A stretch of 30,196 nt of DNA from an uncultured Streptococcus sp. (GTDB lineage Bacteria; Bacillota; Bacilli; Lactobacillales; Streptococcaceae), in the NCBI GenBank assembly GCA_902470035.1, contig CABREZ010000003.1, positions 1 to 30,196 on the forward strand, in the 5' to 3' direction. The notes below the pieces were generated by a model. It was not told where the DNA came from. It made no database searches and saw only the letters and a list, made by a program, of their open reading frames with translations. Each line of letters starts with the position of its first letter. Positions within the stretch are counted from its first letter, which is position 1. Positions 7,140-15,953 of this stretch are shown here, in pieces. The translations under genes were made by a program, and so were the position numbers.

Positions 7140-8701
7140 TATTTCACCTCTTTGACTTGCATTTGATTGGCACCAGTTGTATAGGTATCAGAATCTAAGC
7201 GACGTTCGATGTAACGAAGGATACGGGTGATAGTGAAAGTCAGGATAAAGTAAATAACCGCAATAATAGTAAAGGTTGGGAAGTATTGGTAGTTTTGAGT
7301 TGCGACCGTATTTCCTGTAAAGTAGAGTTCAACCACAGAGATAACATTCAAGACCGATGTATCCTTGATGTTGATGACAAATTCATTACCTGTTGCTGGC
7401 AAGATATTGCGCACCACCTGAGGAAGAACGACCTTACGCATGGTTTGTCCATGGGTCATCCCCAGAGCGGTAGCTGCTTCGAACTGGCCAGTATCTACTG
7501 CTAAGATTCCTCCCCGAACAATCTCACTCATATAAGCCCCTGTATTGATGGAAACAATAAAGATGGCGGCCCAGGTACGATCCAGGGAAATGTTAAAGGC
7601 TTGGGCTGAACCGTAGAAAATAACCATGGATTGAACGATCATCGGAGTTCCGCGGAAGATTTCAATGTAGACATTGAGGAACCAACCAAAGAATTTTTGC
7701 AAGGCGGCGAGGGCCTTGTTTTTAGACGTAGGAGCAGTCCGGAAGACACCGATTAACAAACCGATGATCAAACCAGCAATGGTACCTGTCATGGAGATGA
7801 GGAGGGTCATACCAGTTCCACGTAAGAACTGAGGGCCATTATCTTTCAAAATCTTCATCATTTGGCTGAAGAAAGTCTGCTCATCATCGCTAGCATCACT
7901 GGAAGCGGGTTGCTTCTTGATCATATCATCCATGAGTTTGACTTGGTCTTCAGATGAAATCTTAGCTAGTGCCGCATTGACTTGGTCAATTCTAGTGTCA
8001 CCTTTCTTCATCCCGATAGCAATGGTAGCATCTTCCTCCCCAACTTCAAAACCTTTTTTGAATTGGATCATCTTAAACTTTGAATTAGCGGATTCAGCTG
8101 TCAAGGCTTCTGGACGCTCAGAAACATAGGCATCGATAACGCCGGATTCTAAAGCTTGACGCATTTGAGCAAAGTCTCCCATTGCAGTTTCTTGTTTTGC
8201 ACCTTTGAGTTGGGAGATGAGAGAGTAGAGGTAGACCCCTTGTTGAGAGGTGACCTTTGCATCCTTAAAGTCATCTAGACTAGTGGCATTCGCATAGTTT
8301 CCGTCTTTACGCACCAGCATGACCGGCTCACTGGTATAGTAGCTATTAGAGAAAGCGACTTCTTTCTTACGCTCAGCAGTAGGACTCATCCCAGCGATAA
8401 TCATATCGATTTTCCCAGAAGTGAGGGCAGGGATTAAACCGTTCCAAGATGTTTTTACAATTAGAGGTTTTTTACCTAGTCCCTCAGCAACTTTTTTGGC
8501 GATTTGAACATCGTAGCCGTTGGCATATTGGTTGGTACCATCAATCTTTACAGCTCCATTTGAATCATCTTCTTGGGTCCAGTTGAAAGGGGCATAAGCA
8601 GCCTCCATTCCAATCCGGAGATATTCGTCTGCTTTGACAATGTGGCTCATTCCCAGGCACAAAAGAAGTCCTGTAAAGAGAGCATAAATTGTTTTTTTCA
8701 T
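7139..8701 (-). CDS. Fused substrate-binding/permease protein of a polar amino acid ABC importer
   Basis: One 520-residue polypeptide combines two transporter parts. There is a signal peptide (1-24, ending VKA). A type-II periplasmic-binding-like domain follows (about 27-262). A short Ser/Asp-rich linker leads to a GlnP/HisM-type permease domain (about 285-505), with five or so membrane segments and the EAA loop EAATALGMTHGQTMRKVVLP that contacts the ATPase. The binding domain shows EAAYAPFNW, DMIIAGMSPTAERKKEVAFS (its Arg normally grips the substrate carboxylate) and a QQGVY segment. These indicate an acidic or polar amino acid or glutamine rather than a peptide. Such fusions are common in streptococci and keep the receptor tethered to the membrane. 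AGGAG precedes the start. The next gene is its ATPase. Confidence 0.94.
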   Translation of the reverse strand: MKKTIYALFTGLLLCLGMSHIVKADEYLRIGMEAAYAPFNWTQEDDSNGAVKIDGTNQYANGYDVQIAKKVAEGLGKKPLIVKTSWNGLIPALTSGKIDMIIAGMSPTAERKKEVAFSNSYYTSEPVMLVRKDGNYANATSLDDFKDAKVTSQQGVYLYSLISQLKGAKQETAMGDFAQMRQALESGVIDAYVSERPEALTAESANSKFKMIQFKKGFEVGEEDATIAIGMKKGDTRIDQVNAALAKISSEDQVKLMDDMIKKQPASSDASDDEQTFFSQMMKILKDNGPQFLRGTGMTLLISMTGTIAGLIIGLLIGVFRTAPTSKNKALAALQKFFGWFLNVYIEIFRGTPMIVQSMVIFYGSAQAFNISLDRTWAAIFIVSINTGAYMSEIVRGGILAVDTGQFEAATALGMTHGQTMRKVVLPQVVRNILPATGNEFVINIKDTSVLNVISVVELYFTGNTVATQNYQYFPTFTIIAVIYFILTFTITRILRYIERRLDSDTYTTGANQMQVKEVK

Positions 8702-8736
8702 GTAGTCTCCTCTTCCTTTATAAATAGTATCATCTT

Positions 8737-8765
8737 ATTGTACAGGAAATTGGTCTACTTTTCAA
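8737..8765 (-). promoter_or_regulatory. Promoter of the amino acid ABC transporter operon
   Basis: On the minus strand, -35 TTGAAA (complement of 8760-8765) and -10 TACAAT (complement of 8737-8742) are 17 bases apart. It is divergent from the promoter at 8791-8799, and fewer than 30 bases separate the two. A weak CodY-like sequence (11/15, 8737-8751) covers the -10. Confidence 0.75.
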
Positions 8766-8790
8766 ACCTGATAGCCTTTTCATGAAAAAA

Positions 8791-8799
8791 TGCTATAAT
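8791..8799 (+). promoter_or_regulatory. Extended -10 promoter of the DUF2207-like gene
   Basis: TGCTATAAT is a perfect -10 (8794-8799) with the extended TGn motif. No good -35 lies 17 bases upstream. Transcription would start near 8806, almost at the AAAGGAG Shine-Dalgarno site (8805-8811), so the mRNA leader would be very short. Confidence 0.6.
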
Positions 8800-8820
8800 A
8801 AACCAAAGGAGTATAGGAAA

Positions 8821-10728
8821 ATGAAAAAAATACTGTATGTTCTATTGGCAGTGATGGCCTGTCTATTTGTAACAGGTCTTGTAAAAGCGGATGGTCCTTC
8901 CTACGAGATTCAGTCTTATCGGGGGACTCTAACCTTGGACACTTGGGACGATGCTACTTATGAGGAAGAATTGGTCTATCATTTTACAACTTCCTATAAT
9001 GGTCAATATGTCACCTTGGGAAGTGCAGGTAAAATGCCTCAAGGTTTTGAAATAGTAATTCCTCCTTTGGTGGAAGTGGAAGGTAGAACCTTGTCGCAAG
9101 AACCAGAAGTTCAAAATTTAGGCGATGGTTATCAGGTAAAGATTTATAACGGCGGAAGTGCAGGGGATACTGTCAAGATAAAGGTTACCTGGCGCTTAAA
9201 AAACCTGCTCTATGTTCACCAAGATATCCTGTTGTTGAACTGGAAGCCGATTAGTGATGGGGATCAAGGGGTCAAAAAAGTAGAGTTACAGGTTATCCCG
9301 AAATTTGCCACGCCTGCCTCGAAATCGGAACTGAATATCCATACGGCTTATATGGGGGCTGAGGCAACTGTTCAGAAAGAAGAAGCAAACTATAAGGCTA
9401 CTCTAGAGAATCTGAAACGAAAAGAAGGTGTTGAGATTTATGCTTACTGGCGGAAATCGGATATAGCTTCCTTTGGGGAATCAGATAGAGATACAAGCTT
9501 GATGGAGGAGTCCAACTATCATCGGACGGAAGCAGGAATTGTTCAAAAACGGACCTGGATTCGCCTATTTATGAAGGTCCTACTCCCAATCCTTATTCTG
9601 TTCTTCCTTCTTCTCGCTATTTATTGTCGTCATCGCTTCATGCAAGCTGTTACTTCTACCGGGGTTTTTCCGAAAAATAGCCGCTTGTATGAGATTCCAA
9701 ATGACGTTGCGCCTCTACTAATGGCCTCGATTGTATACTCTACAGAGCTAGATGAGATTTCTCCAACCAAAAAACACGCTCGGGGCGCCTTTAAATTTGA
9801 TCAGTTGGTGCAAGCAACCTTACTTGATTTGATTGATCGAAAAAATATCATCTGTGAGCAATACGACACTCATACAGTTTTAACGATTCAAAATGAAGAT
9901 ACATTGGATGAATTTGAGCGCGAGTTTCTTAGACTTGCTTTCGGTTCTCAAAAATATTGTAGAACAGATGACTTGTTTTCAGATTATGAAATTTCGGATT
10001 CTCTCTATAAATATGCCTCTGAGAAAGAGCAAGATGCCATTCGCAAGCGAGGAAAACAAGCGCAAGATCGAATTGATGCAGCGATTTCTCGTGTTGCTCA
10101 GGCAGTTCAACAGAAGATCCGAACTTTTGCTCTTTCTCCTTACTACCGTCCTTTAGAGGTAGGGGAGGAACGTGCAGGCCGTATGTGTCTCTTCTTTGGA
10201 TGGGCCGCATGGAGCATTGCTTTGGTAGCCGGTCTAATTTCTTATTTCATATTGAATTGGCTCTCTATCTTTTGTGTGATCTATGTGTTGGTCATGTGGT
10301 TCTTTCCTGCTTCCTTCCAAGGGAAGTTTAGCCTCTATCAACGGGATGGGGTCCCAACGGAGCTAGGTGCTGAACAGCGCTATTACTGGGATAGCTTCCG
10401 TAATATGTTGCGGGATATCGCTCATTTGGAAGAAGCAGAAGTTCAATCACTGGTTTTATGGAACCGCTTATTAGTCTATGCTACTCTGTTCGGTTTTGCA
10501 GATCAAGTAAGTAAAGTGATGAAGCTTCGTCAAATCCACTTGGATAACCCAAGTATGGATGCCTATGTCTACACTCCATTTCGTAGTAATCTGATCCATT
10601 CCAGTCATCTCTTGTCTACCTATGGAACGACTGCGACAACCGCTAGTCATTTCACAGTATCTTCGGGCGGTAGTTCTGGTGGTGGATTCTCTGGTGGCGG
10701 TGGTGGCGGTGGCTTCGGTGCTTTTTAG
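8821..10728 (+). CDS. DUF2207-type membrane protein with glycine-rich tail
   Basis: The 635-residue protein has a signal peptide (1-23, ending VKA). An extracellular beta-rich DUF2207-like domain (about 25-235) follows. There is one membrane segment (about 250-272) and a cytoplasmic region of about 180 residues. A pair of membrane segments (about 455-497) leads to a last cytoplasmic portion. The protein ends in a Gly/Ser-rich tail finishing GGGGGGGFGAF. This architecture fits the widespread DUF2207 family, whose function is unknown. I place the start at ATG 8821 because AAGGAG lies 9 bases upstream and the true signal peptide begins MKKILYVLL. An in-frame ATG at 8782 falls upstream of the -10 and is not transcribed. 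It is divergent from the amino acid importer and has its own terminator. Confidence 0.88.
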   Translation: MKKILYVLLAVMACLFVTGLVKADGPSYEIQSYRGTLTLDTWDDATYEEELVYHFTTSYNGQYVTLGSAGKMPQGFEIVIPPLVEVEGRTLSQEPEVQNLGDGYQVKIYNGGSAGDTVKIKVTWRLKNLLYVHQDILLLNWKPISDGDQGVKKVELQVIPKFATPASKSELNIHTAYMGAEATVQKEEANYKATLENLKRKEGVEIYAYWRKSDIASFGESDRDTSLMEESNYHRTEAGIVQKRTWIRLFMKVLLPILILFFLLLAIYCRHRFMQAVTSTGVFPKNSRLYEIPNDVAPLLMASIVYSTELDEISPTKKHARGAFKFDQLVQATLLDLIDRKNIICEQYDTHTVLTIQNEDTLDEFEREFLRLAFGSQKYCRTDDLFSDYEISDSLYKYASEKEQDAIRKRGKQAQDRIDAAISRVAQAVQQKIRTFALSPYYRPLEVGEERAGRMCLFFGWAAWSIALVAGLISYFILNWLSIFCVIYVLVMWFFPASFQGKFSLYQRDGVPTELGAEQRYYWDSFRNMLRDIAHLEEAEVQSLVLWNRLLVYATLFGFADQVSKVMKLRQIHLDNPSMDAYVYTPFRSNLIHSSHLLSTYGTTATTASHFTVSSGGSSGGGFSGGGGGGGFGAF

Positions 10729-10775
10729 AGTCGTACAAGTGCTAGCTAACCACAGTTGAATTTACAATTTTATAG

Positions 10776-10804
10776 AAGTGAGGTAGGATCTACCTCACTT
10801 TTTT
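10776..10804 (+). terminator. Terminator of the DUF2207-like gene
   Basis: AAGTGAGGTAG-GAT-CTACCTCACTT is a perfect 11-bp stem with a three-base loop. Six T residues overlap and follow its right arm (10799-10804). Confidence 0.9.
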
Positions 10805-10850
10805 AGTCTACGCCTCCTTGCAAACGCATCTGGTTCTATGGCTAGAAATG

Positions 10851-10859
10851 TGTTATAAT
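10851..10859 (+). promoter_or_regulatory. Extended -10 promoter of uppP
   Basis: TGTTATAAT gives a perfect -10 (10854-10859) with the extended TGn motif, 28 bases before the uppP ATG. The -35 at standard spacing is poor (TGGTTC, 10831-10836). Confidence 0.65.
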
Positions 10860-10887
10860 ATAGCAAATGTAAGTTTAGGAGAAGAAG

Positions 10888-11724
10888 ATGTTTATCATTG
10901 AACTGATAAAAGCGATTCTTTTTGGAATCGTTGAAGGAGTCACCGAGTGGCTTCCAATCTCAAGTACAGGTCATTTGATTTTGATTCAAGACTTTATCCA
11001 GTTTAAGGATCAAACCCCTGCCTTTATGGAGATGTTTAATGTCGTTATTCAGCTTGGTGCAATTATGGCCGTCGTCGTGATTTACTTCGACAAGCTTTAT
11101 CCATTTAAGCCTGGAAAATCGAAAAAAGAGGTGAGACGGACTTGGCAATTGTGGGCCAAGGTTGCTGTGGCGACCCTGCCTTTGCTCTTTGTCTTTAAAT
11201 TGGATGATTGGTTTGAAGCTCATTTTCATAACTCTTTTTCTGTAGCCATCATGCTGATCACCTATGGGTGGGCCTTTATTTACCTTGAAAAACGGGAGCA
11301 GGTAGAGCCAGAAGTGACGGAATTACACAAGTTGCCTTATAAGACTGCTCTCTATATTGGTTTGTTCCAAGTCTTGTCACTTTTCCCAGGGACCAGTCGG
11401 TCAGGTGCAACGATTGTAGGTGGTTTGGTCAATGGAGTTAGCCGTTCTGTTGTGACAGAATTTACCTTCTATCTGGGGATTCCTGCCATGTTTGGAGCTA
11501 GCCTATTAAAGGTCGCTAAGTTTGTCTTGGGAGGAAATGCTTTAAGTTTCAGCCAAGGGACGATCCTTTTGGTCGCTATGGCAGTTGCCTTCGGAGTCAG
11601 TATGGTAGCAATTCGCTTCTTGACAGATTATGTTAAAACTCATGACTTCACGGTTTTTGGAAAATATCGGATTGTTTTGGGTGCGATTTTGCTGGTCTAT
11701 GCAGTAATTAAAATCTTTATCTAA
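10888..11724 (+). CDS. uppP: Undecaprenyl-diphosphatase (BacA/UppP type)
   Basis: This integral membrane phosphatase turns undecaprenyl diphosphate into the monophosphate lipid carrier. It thereby recycles the carrier used for peptidoglycan and wall polysaccharides; overexpression in this family gives bacitracin resistance. The 278 residues are the usual length and strongly hydrophobic. The two diagnostic active-site segments are present: EGVTEWLPISSTGHLIL (about 16-32) and FPGTSRSGATI (about 166-176, with Arg171 and Ser170/172). AGGAG precedes ATG 10888. It forms a single-gene unit between two terminators. A functional link to rgpG two genes downstream is plausible, since both act on undecaprenyl phosphate, but they are not in one transcript. 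Confidence 0.96.
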   Translation: MFIIELIKAILFGIVEGVTEWLPISSTGHLILIQDFIQFKDQTPAFMEMFNVVIQLGAIMAVVVIYFDKLYPFKPGKSKKEVRRTWQLWAKVAVATLPLLFVFKLDDWFEAHFHNSFSVAIMLITYGWAFIYLEKREQVEPEVTELHKLPYKTALYIGLFQVLSLFPGTSRSGATIVGGLVNGVSRSVVTEFTFYLGIPAMFGASLLKVAKFVLGGNALSFSQGTILLVAMAVAFGVSMVAIRFLTDYVKTHDFTVFGKYRIVLGAILLVYAVIKIFI

Positions 11725-11735
11725 TCATGAGATAG

Positions 11736-11797
11736 GAGTGCTTCTTCTTTCTCTTCAAATGGCTATGTTTGAGGGGGGAGGAAGTGCTCTTTTGTTT
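11736..11797 (+). terminator. Terminator after uppP
   Basis: A long imperfect hairpin pairs the C/T-rich arm (11736-11760) with the G/A-rich arm (11768-11789). It uses several G-U pairs, closes a roughly 7-base loop, and is followed by TTTTGTTT. It is less regular than the other terminators here, but strand asymmetry and position fit termination. Confidence 0.65.
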
Positions 11798-11832
11798 AAG
11801 GTTTTTTCATATCTGAGGTGGGGGGTCATGTT

Positions 11833-11861
11833 TTGAAAAATATGTCCCTTTTTAGTATAAT
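11833..11861 (+). promoter_or_regulatory. mecA-rgpG promoter
   Basis: -35 TTGAAA (11833-11838) and a perfect -10 TATAAT (11856-11861) are 17 bases apart. Transcription would start near 11868, about 22 bases before ATG 11890. Confidence 0.8.
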
Positions 11862-11889
11862 AGAAAGACTAACAGTATGAGGTGCAGTC

Positions 11890-12636
11890 ATGAAGATGAA
11901 GCAAATCAGTGATTCAACCATTAAAATCACGATTCAATTAGAGGATTTAGAAGAACGAGGCATGGAAATGGCCGATTTTTTGGTGCCTCAAGAAAAAACA
12001 GAAGAATTTTTCTATACCATCTTAGATGAATTGGAAATGCCAGAAAGTTTCTTAGACAGTGGCATGTTAAGTTTCCGAGTGACTCCTAAGCCGGATAAGC
12101 TCGATGTGTTTGTGACCAAATCAAAAATTGATCAGCATCTAAATTTTGAAGATTTTTCCGACTTGCCTGATATGGAAGAATTGTCGCAAATGTCTCCAGA
12201 CGAATTTATCAAGACCTTGGAAAAAACCATCTCTGAAAAGAGTAAGGGAGACGGCGATGCTATCCGTCATTTAGAAGCTGAGGAATTGGCTGATGAGAAT
12301 CAGCTTTCAGAAGAAGATACGCCGAATCATCCAGTAGATACACGGTATATTTATTATATCCTTCAGTTTTCTCAGTTAGAAGAAGTGATTCGGTTTACAA
12401 AAACAGTTCATTATGCGGTTGAGACTTCGGAACTTTATAAAATGGACGGGATTTACTATTTAACCGTCTTAATTGATTTGGAAGGGTGCCCGCAAGATTA
12501 TCCAGGTTGGCTCTTGGCAACCATGCGTGAATATGCAGAAGACACAGATACTACTAGAGCTGTCCTCCAGGAACATGGTCATCTCTTGCTCGTCTCAGAT
12601 GCTATTCACGAACTACAAAAGGTTAATTTGGTATGA
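11890..12636 (+). CDS. mecA: Adaptor protein MecA
   Basis: MecA delivers substrates to the ClpC-ClpP protease. In streptococci the family's known target is the competence sigma factor ComX/SigX. The 248 residues show the N-terminal substrate-binding domain (about 1-110, opening MKMKQISDSTIKITI, with DFLVPQEKTEEFFY). A Glu/Asp-rich variable linker follows (about 110-150). The C-terminal ClpC-binding domain (about 152-245) has YIYYILQFSQLEEVI and TSELYKMDGIYYLTVL. GAGGTG lies 5 bases before the chosen ATG; a second ATG at 11896 is possible. The last four bases overlap the start of rgpG (ATGA), linking the two by translational coupling. This pairing is familiar in streptococci. Confidence 0.95.
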   Translation: MKMKQISDSTIKITIQLEDLEERGMEMADFLVPQEKTEEFFYTILDELEMPESFLDSGMLSFRVTPKPDKLDVFVTKSKIDQHLNFEDFSDLPDMEELSQMSPDEFIKTLEKTISEKSKGDGDAIRHLEAEELADENQLSEEDTPNHPVDTRYIYYILQFSQLEEVIRFTKTVHYAVETSELYKMDGIYYLTVLIDLEGCPQDYPGWLLATMREYAEDTDTTRAVLQEHGHLLLVSDAIHELQKVNLV

Positions 12637-13790
12637 TTACTTTTCCATTACAATTTATCCTGGTCCTGATTGCAACTTTTTTGATCAGTTTGATTCTAAC
12701 TCCCTTTGTGAGGTTACTGGCCTTTAAAATAGATGCCGTAGACTATCCAAATGCGCGTCGGATCAATAAAAAACCCATGCCCAGCGCTGGTGGTTTAGCC
12801 ATTCTTCTTGCTTTTACCATTGCAACCGTGGTATTGCTACCGATGATTACCAAAGGCTATGTAGCCAAGACATCTTATCTGACCTATACTTTACCAGTTG
12901 TCGTTGGAGGATGGATCATTGGTCTGACTGGTTTAATCGATGATATAAAAGAACTATCACCGCGGTTAAAGATGCTGGGGATTTTCCTAGGGGCCAGTGT
13001 GATCTGGATCTTTACAGATTTTCGCTTAAATGATTTCAAGATCCCTTTTGGAGGGCCATTTCTTCATTTTGATCCCTGGTTGTCCTATATTTTAACAGTC
13101 ATTTGGATCATTTCGATTACCAATGCAGTCAATTTGATTGATGGTTTGGATGGTCTGGTCAGTGGGGTTTCGATTATTTCCTTGGTGACGATGGGGATTG
13201 TTTCTCATTTCTTTCTCCCAGTGCCCAATCTCTTCCTAACTATGACGATTTTTGTCTTAGTCATGGCCATTGCTGGTTTCTTCCCCTTTAATTATCATCC
13301 AGCGATTCTTTATTTGGGGGATACAGGAGCCCTCTTCATTGGTTTTGTGATCGCTGTTTTGTCCTTGCAAGGTCTTAAGAATGCGACGGCAGTTGCGGTT
13401 GTTACGCCGATGATTATCTTGGGAGTTCCCATTACGGATACCTTTTTAGCGATTGTTCGTCGGACTCTCTCTGGTCAGAAGTTCTATGCCCCAGACCGGA
13501 ATCACTTGCACCATCGCCTACTTTCTTTGGGCTTAACGCATCGTGGAACTGTCTTGGTTATCTATGGAATTTCGATGATTTTTGCTATGATTTCTCTTCT
13601 ATTGAATATTTCGACTCGTATTGGTGGCGTTCTGCTTGTCATCGGTTTGGTATTAGGAGTTGAATTATTAGCAGAATTGATTGGAGTCCTAGGTCCTAAC
13701 CATAGTCCGCTCCTCAATTGCTTACGCTATATAGGAAATTCTGCCTATCGAGAGGAAGTTCGACAAAATAGAAAAAACAAGACTAAATAA
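12633..13790 (+). CDS. rgpG: Undecaprenyl-phosphate GlcNAc-1-phosphate transferase (RgpG/TagO/WecA family)
   Basis: This polytopic membrane enzyme (385 residues, about ten or eleven hydrophobic segments) transfers GlcNAc-1-phosphate from UDP-GlcNAc to undecaprenyl phosphate. In streptococci that step starts the rhamnose-containing cell wall polysaccharide; in other Firmicutes it starts teichoic acid. Family motifs are visible: the magnesium-site Asp pair D103-D104 in LIDDIKEL, the catalytic NAVNLIDGLDGL (164-175) with Asp170 and Asp173, and the cytoplasmic loop HLHHRL (291-296). A Lys/Arg-rich tail ends the protein. It is translated through a four-base overlap with mecA and followed by a strong terminator. 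The sequence alone does not say which polymer is made in this strain. Confidence 0.92.
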   Translation: MITFPLQFILVLIATFLISLILTPFVRLLAFKIDAVDYPNARRINKKPMPSAGGLAILLAFTIATVVLLPMITKGYVAKTSYLTYTLPVVVGGWIIGLTGLIDDIKELSPRLKMLGIFLGASVIWIFTDFRLNDFKIPFGGPFLHFDPWLSYILTVIWIISITNAVNLIDGLDGLVSGVSIISLVTMGIVSHFFLPVPNLFLTMTIFVLVMAIAGFFPFNYHPAILYLGDTGALFIGFVIAVLSLQGLKNATAVAVVTPMIILGVPITDTFLAIVRRTLSGQKFYAPDRNHLHHRLLSLGLTHRGTVLVIYGISMIFAMISLLLNISTRIGGVLLVIGLVLGVELLAELIGVLGPNHSPLLNCLRYIGNSAYREEVRQNRKNKTK

Positions 13791-13809
13791 GAACGATTCT
13801 AAACACCAG

Positions 13810-13832
13810 AAAAGCCTTTTAGGCTTTTTTTT
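13810..13832 (+). terminator. Terminator of mecA-rgpG
   Basis: AAAAGCCT-TTT-AGGCTTTT forms an 8-bp stem followed by further T residues to 13832. The suf promoter begins immediately afterward. Confidence 0.88.
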
Positions 13833-13840
13833 GTTATACT
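13832..13840 (+). promoter_or_regulatory. Extended -10 promoter of the suf operon
   Basis: TGTTATACT gives -10 TATACT (13835-13840) with the extended TGn motif. The -35 position would fall inside the preceding terminator stem and has no good match. AGAAAGGA (13862-13869) then precedes the sufC ATG. Confidence 0.6.
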
Positions 13841-13876
13841 AGATAAGACAAAACTCTATAGCAGAAAGGAATACAA

Positions 13877-14647
13877 ATGTCAGTATTAGAGATTAAAGAT
13901 CTTCATGTAGAAATTGAAGGCAAGGAAATTTTAAAAGGCGTGAACTTGACCCTTAAAACAGGGGAAATTGCAGCCATCATGGGACCTAACGGGACAGGGA
14001 AATCAACCCTATCTGCAGCGATCATGGGGAATCCAAACTATGAAGTGACCAAGGGTGAAATTCTATTTGATGGAGTGAATATCCTTGAATTGGAAGTGGA
14101 TGAGCGTGCTCGCATGGGCCTTTTCTTGGCTATGCAATACCCATCAGAAATTCCAGGAATTACCAATGCTGAATTCCTTCGTGCAGCCATGAATGCAGGC
14201 AAAGAAGAGGACGAAAAAATTTCTGTTCGTGAATTCATCACAAAATTAGACCAGAAAATGGAACTCCTCAATATGAAGGAAGAAATGGCAGAACGCTATT
14301 TGAACGAAGGTTTCTCAGGTGGTGAGAAGAAACGCAATGAGATTCTGCAATTGTTGATGTTGGAACCGAAGTTTGCCCTCCTTGATGAGATTGACTCCGG
14401 TTTGGATATTGATGCCCTTAAAGTAGTTTCAAAAGGGGTCAATGAAATGCGTGGCGAAGGTTTTGGTGCCATGATCATTACCCACTACCAACGTCTTTTA
14501 AACTACATTACTCCTGATGTGGTTCATGTGATGATGGAAGGTCGTGTCGTCCTTTCAGGTGGTCCTGAACTTGCTGTGCGTTTGGAGCGTGAAGGATACG
14601 CGAAATTAGCAGAAGAGTTAGGTTACGACTACAAAGAAGAACTCTAA
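13877..14647 (+). CDS. sufC: Fe-S cluster assembly ATPase SufC
   Basis: SufC is the cytoplasmic ABC-type ATPase of the SufBC2D scaffold, where ATP hydrolysis drives the shape change needed for Fe-S cluster assembly. The 256 residues contain Walker A GPNGTGKS (36-43), a Q-loop with LAMQYPSEIPGI, signature FSGGEKKRNE, Walker B ALLDEIDSGLDID and the switch His in IITHYQRLL. The SGGEKKRNE and DEIDSGLD forms are typical of SufC and differ from those of importer ATPases. It is the first gene of sufC-D-S-U-B and is preceded by AGAAAGGA. The next gene starts 41 bases downstream. Confidence 0.97.
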   Translation: MSVLEIKDLHVEIEGKEILKGVNLTLKTGEIAAIMGPNGTGKSTLSAAIMGNPNYEVTKGEILFDGVNILELEVDERARMGLFLAMQYPSEIPGITNAEFLRAAMNAGKEEDEKISVREFITKLDQKMELLNMKEEMAERYLNEGFSGGEKKRNEILQLLMLEPKFALLDEIDSGLDIDALKVVSKGVNEMRGEGFGAMIITHYQRLLNYITPDVVHVMMEGRVVLSGGPELAVRLEREGYAKLAEELGYDYKEEL

Positions 14648-14688
14648 TCTTGTGTCCAAAACTGAACAGGATCTTTGAGGAGGAGTAA

Positions 14689-15951
14689 ATGACCAAAGAA
14701 AATATCAAACTTTTTTCAGAAATGCATGCAGAGCCCCAATGGTTGCAGGACTTGCGCCAGAGGGCTTTTGATAAAATTGATGACTTAGAACTACCTGTGA
14801 TTGAACGCGTGAAATTTCACCGTTGGAATCTTGGGGATGGAACAATCACAGAAAGTGAACCACTCACTGCTGTGCCAGACTTCACTGCGATTGACAATCA
14901 ATTAAAATTGGTTCAGCATGGAACTCATACAGTATTTGAACAGATTCCAGTTGACTTGGCCAACCGGGGAGTCATCTTTACAGACTTCCACTCAGCCCTG
15001 GAAGTAATTCCAGAGGTCGTAGAGGAATTTTTCATGTCATCCGTTAAATATGATGATGACAAGTTGGCAGCCTACCACACAGCTTATTTCAATAGTGGAG
15101 CTGTTCTTTATATTCCAGATCATGTAGAAATCGCGGAGCCAATCGAGGGTGTCTTCTACCAGGATAGTGATAGCGATGTGCCATTTAACAAGCACATCTT
15201 GATTATCGCTGGTAAGAACAGTAAGATCAGTTACCTTGAACGGTTAGAGTCACGTGGAGAAGGTAGTGCTAAAGCAACTGCCAATATCACAGTAGAAGTG
15301 ATTGCGCGTTCAGGTGCGCAAGTGAAGTTTGCTGCGATTGATCGTCTTGGTGAGAATGTCACTGCCTACATTAGCCGCCGTGGGAAACTAGGTAAGGATG
15401 CTAGCATTGACTGGGCAATCGGTGTCATGAACGAAGGAAATGTCGTTGCTGACTTTGATAGTGACTTGATAGGAAACGGCAGCCATGCTGACTTGAAGGT
15501 CGTAGCCCTATCTAGTGGTCGTCAGGTACAAGGGATTGATACCCGTGTAACCAACTATGGTTGCAATTCGGTAGGGAATATTCTCCAACATGGGGTCATT
15601 CTTGAAAAGGCAACCTTGACCTTCAACGGGATTGGCCACATTATCAAGGGAGCAAAAGGGGCAGATGCCCAACAAGAAAGCCGTGTGTTAATGCTTTCTG
15701 ACCAAGCTCGTTCCGATGCTAACCCAATTCTTTTGATCGATGAAAATGATGTGACTGCAGGTCACGCAGCTTCTATCGGTCAGGTAGATCCAGAAGACAT
15801 GTACTACCTCATGAGCCGTGGCTTGGATCAGGCAACTGCAGAACGCCTAGTGGTTCGTGGTTTCCTTGGATCGGTGATCGTGGAGATTCCAGTCAAAGAA
15901 GTTCGTGAAGAAATGATCCAAACCATTGAAGATAAATTATTGAAGAGATAA
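14689..15951 (+). CDS. sufD: Fe-S cluster assembly protein SufD
   Basis: SufD is the partner of SufB in the scaffold complex and is needed for iron entry in characterised systems. The 420 residues have an N-terminal helical region (WLQDLRQRAFDKIDDLELP) and a central right-handed beta-helix. The C-terminal helical domain contains AGHAASIGQVDPEDMYYLMS, whose His359 corresponds to the conserved SufD histidine of E. coli. A strong GAGGAGGAG Shine-Dalgarno stretch (14677-14685) precedes ATG 14689. Only two bases separate its stop from the sufS start, supporting coupled translation. It is distinguished from SufB by the AGHA segment and its shorter length. Confidence 0.96.
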   Translation: MTKENIKLFSEMHAEPQWLQDLRQRAFDKIDDLELPVIERVKFHRWNLGDGTITESEPLTAVPDFTAIDNQLKLVQHGTHTVFEQIPVDLANRGVIFTDFHSALEVIPEVVEEFFMSSVKYDDDKLAAYHTAYFNSGAVLYIPDHVEIAEPIEGVFYQDSDSDVPFNKHILIIAGKNSKISYLERLESRGEGSAKATANITVEVIARSGAQVKFAAIDRLGENVTAYISRRGKLGKDASIDWAIGVMNEGNVVADFDSDLIGNGSHADLKVVALSSGRQVQGIDTRVTNYGCNSVGNILQHGVILEKATLTFNGIGHIIKGAKGADAQQESRVLMLSDQARSDANPILLIDENDVTAGHAASIGQVDPEDMYYLMSRGLDQATAERLVVRGFLGSVIVEIPVKEVREEMIQTIEDKLLKR

Positions 15952-15953
15952 AC

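Noticed and set aside
8782..8820. ATG at 8782 as the start of the DUF2207-like protein
   Set aside because: This codon lies upstream of the -10 element. ATG 8821 follows AAGGAG and begins a normal signal peptide.
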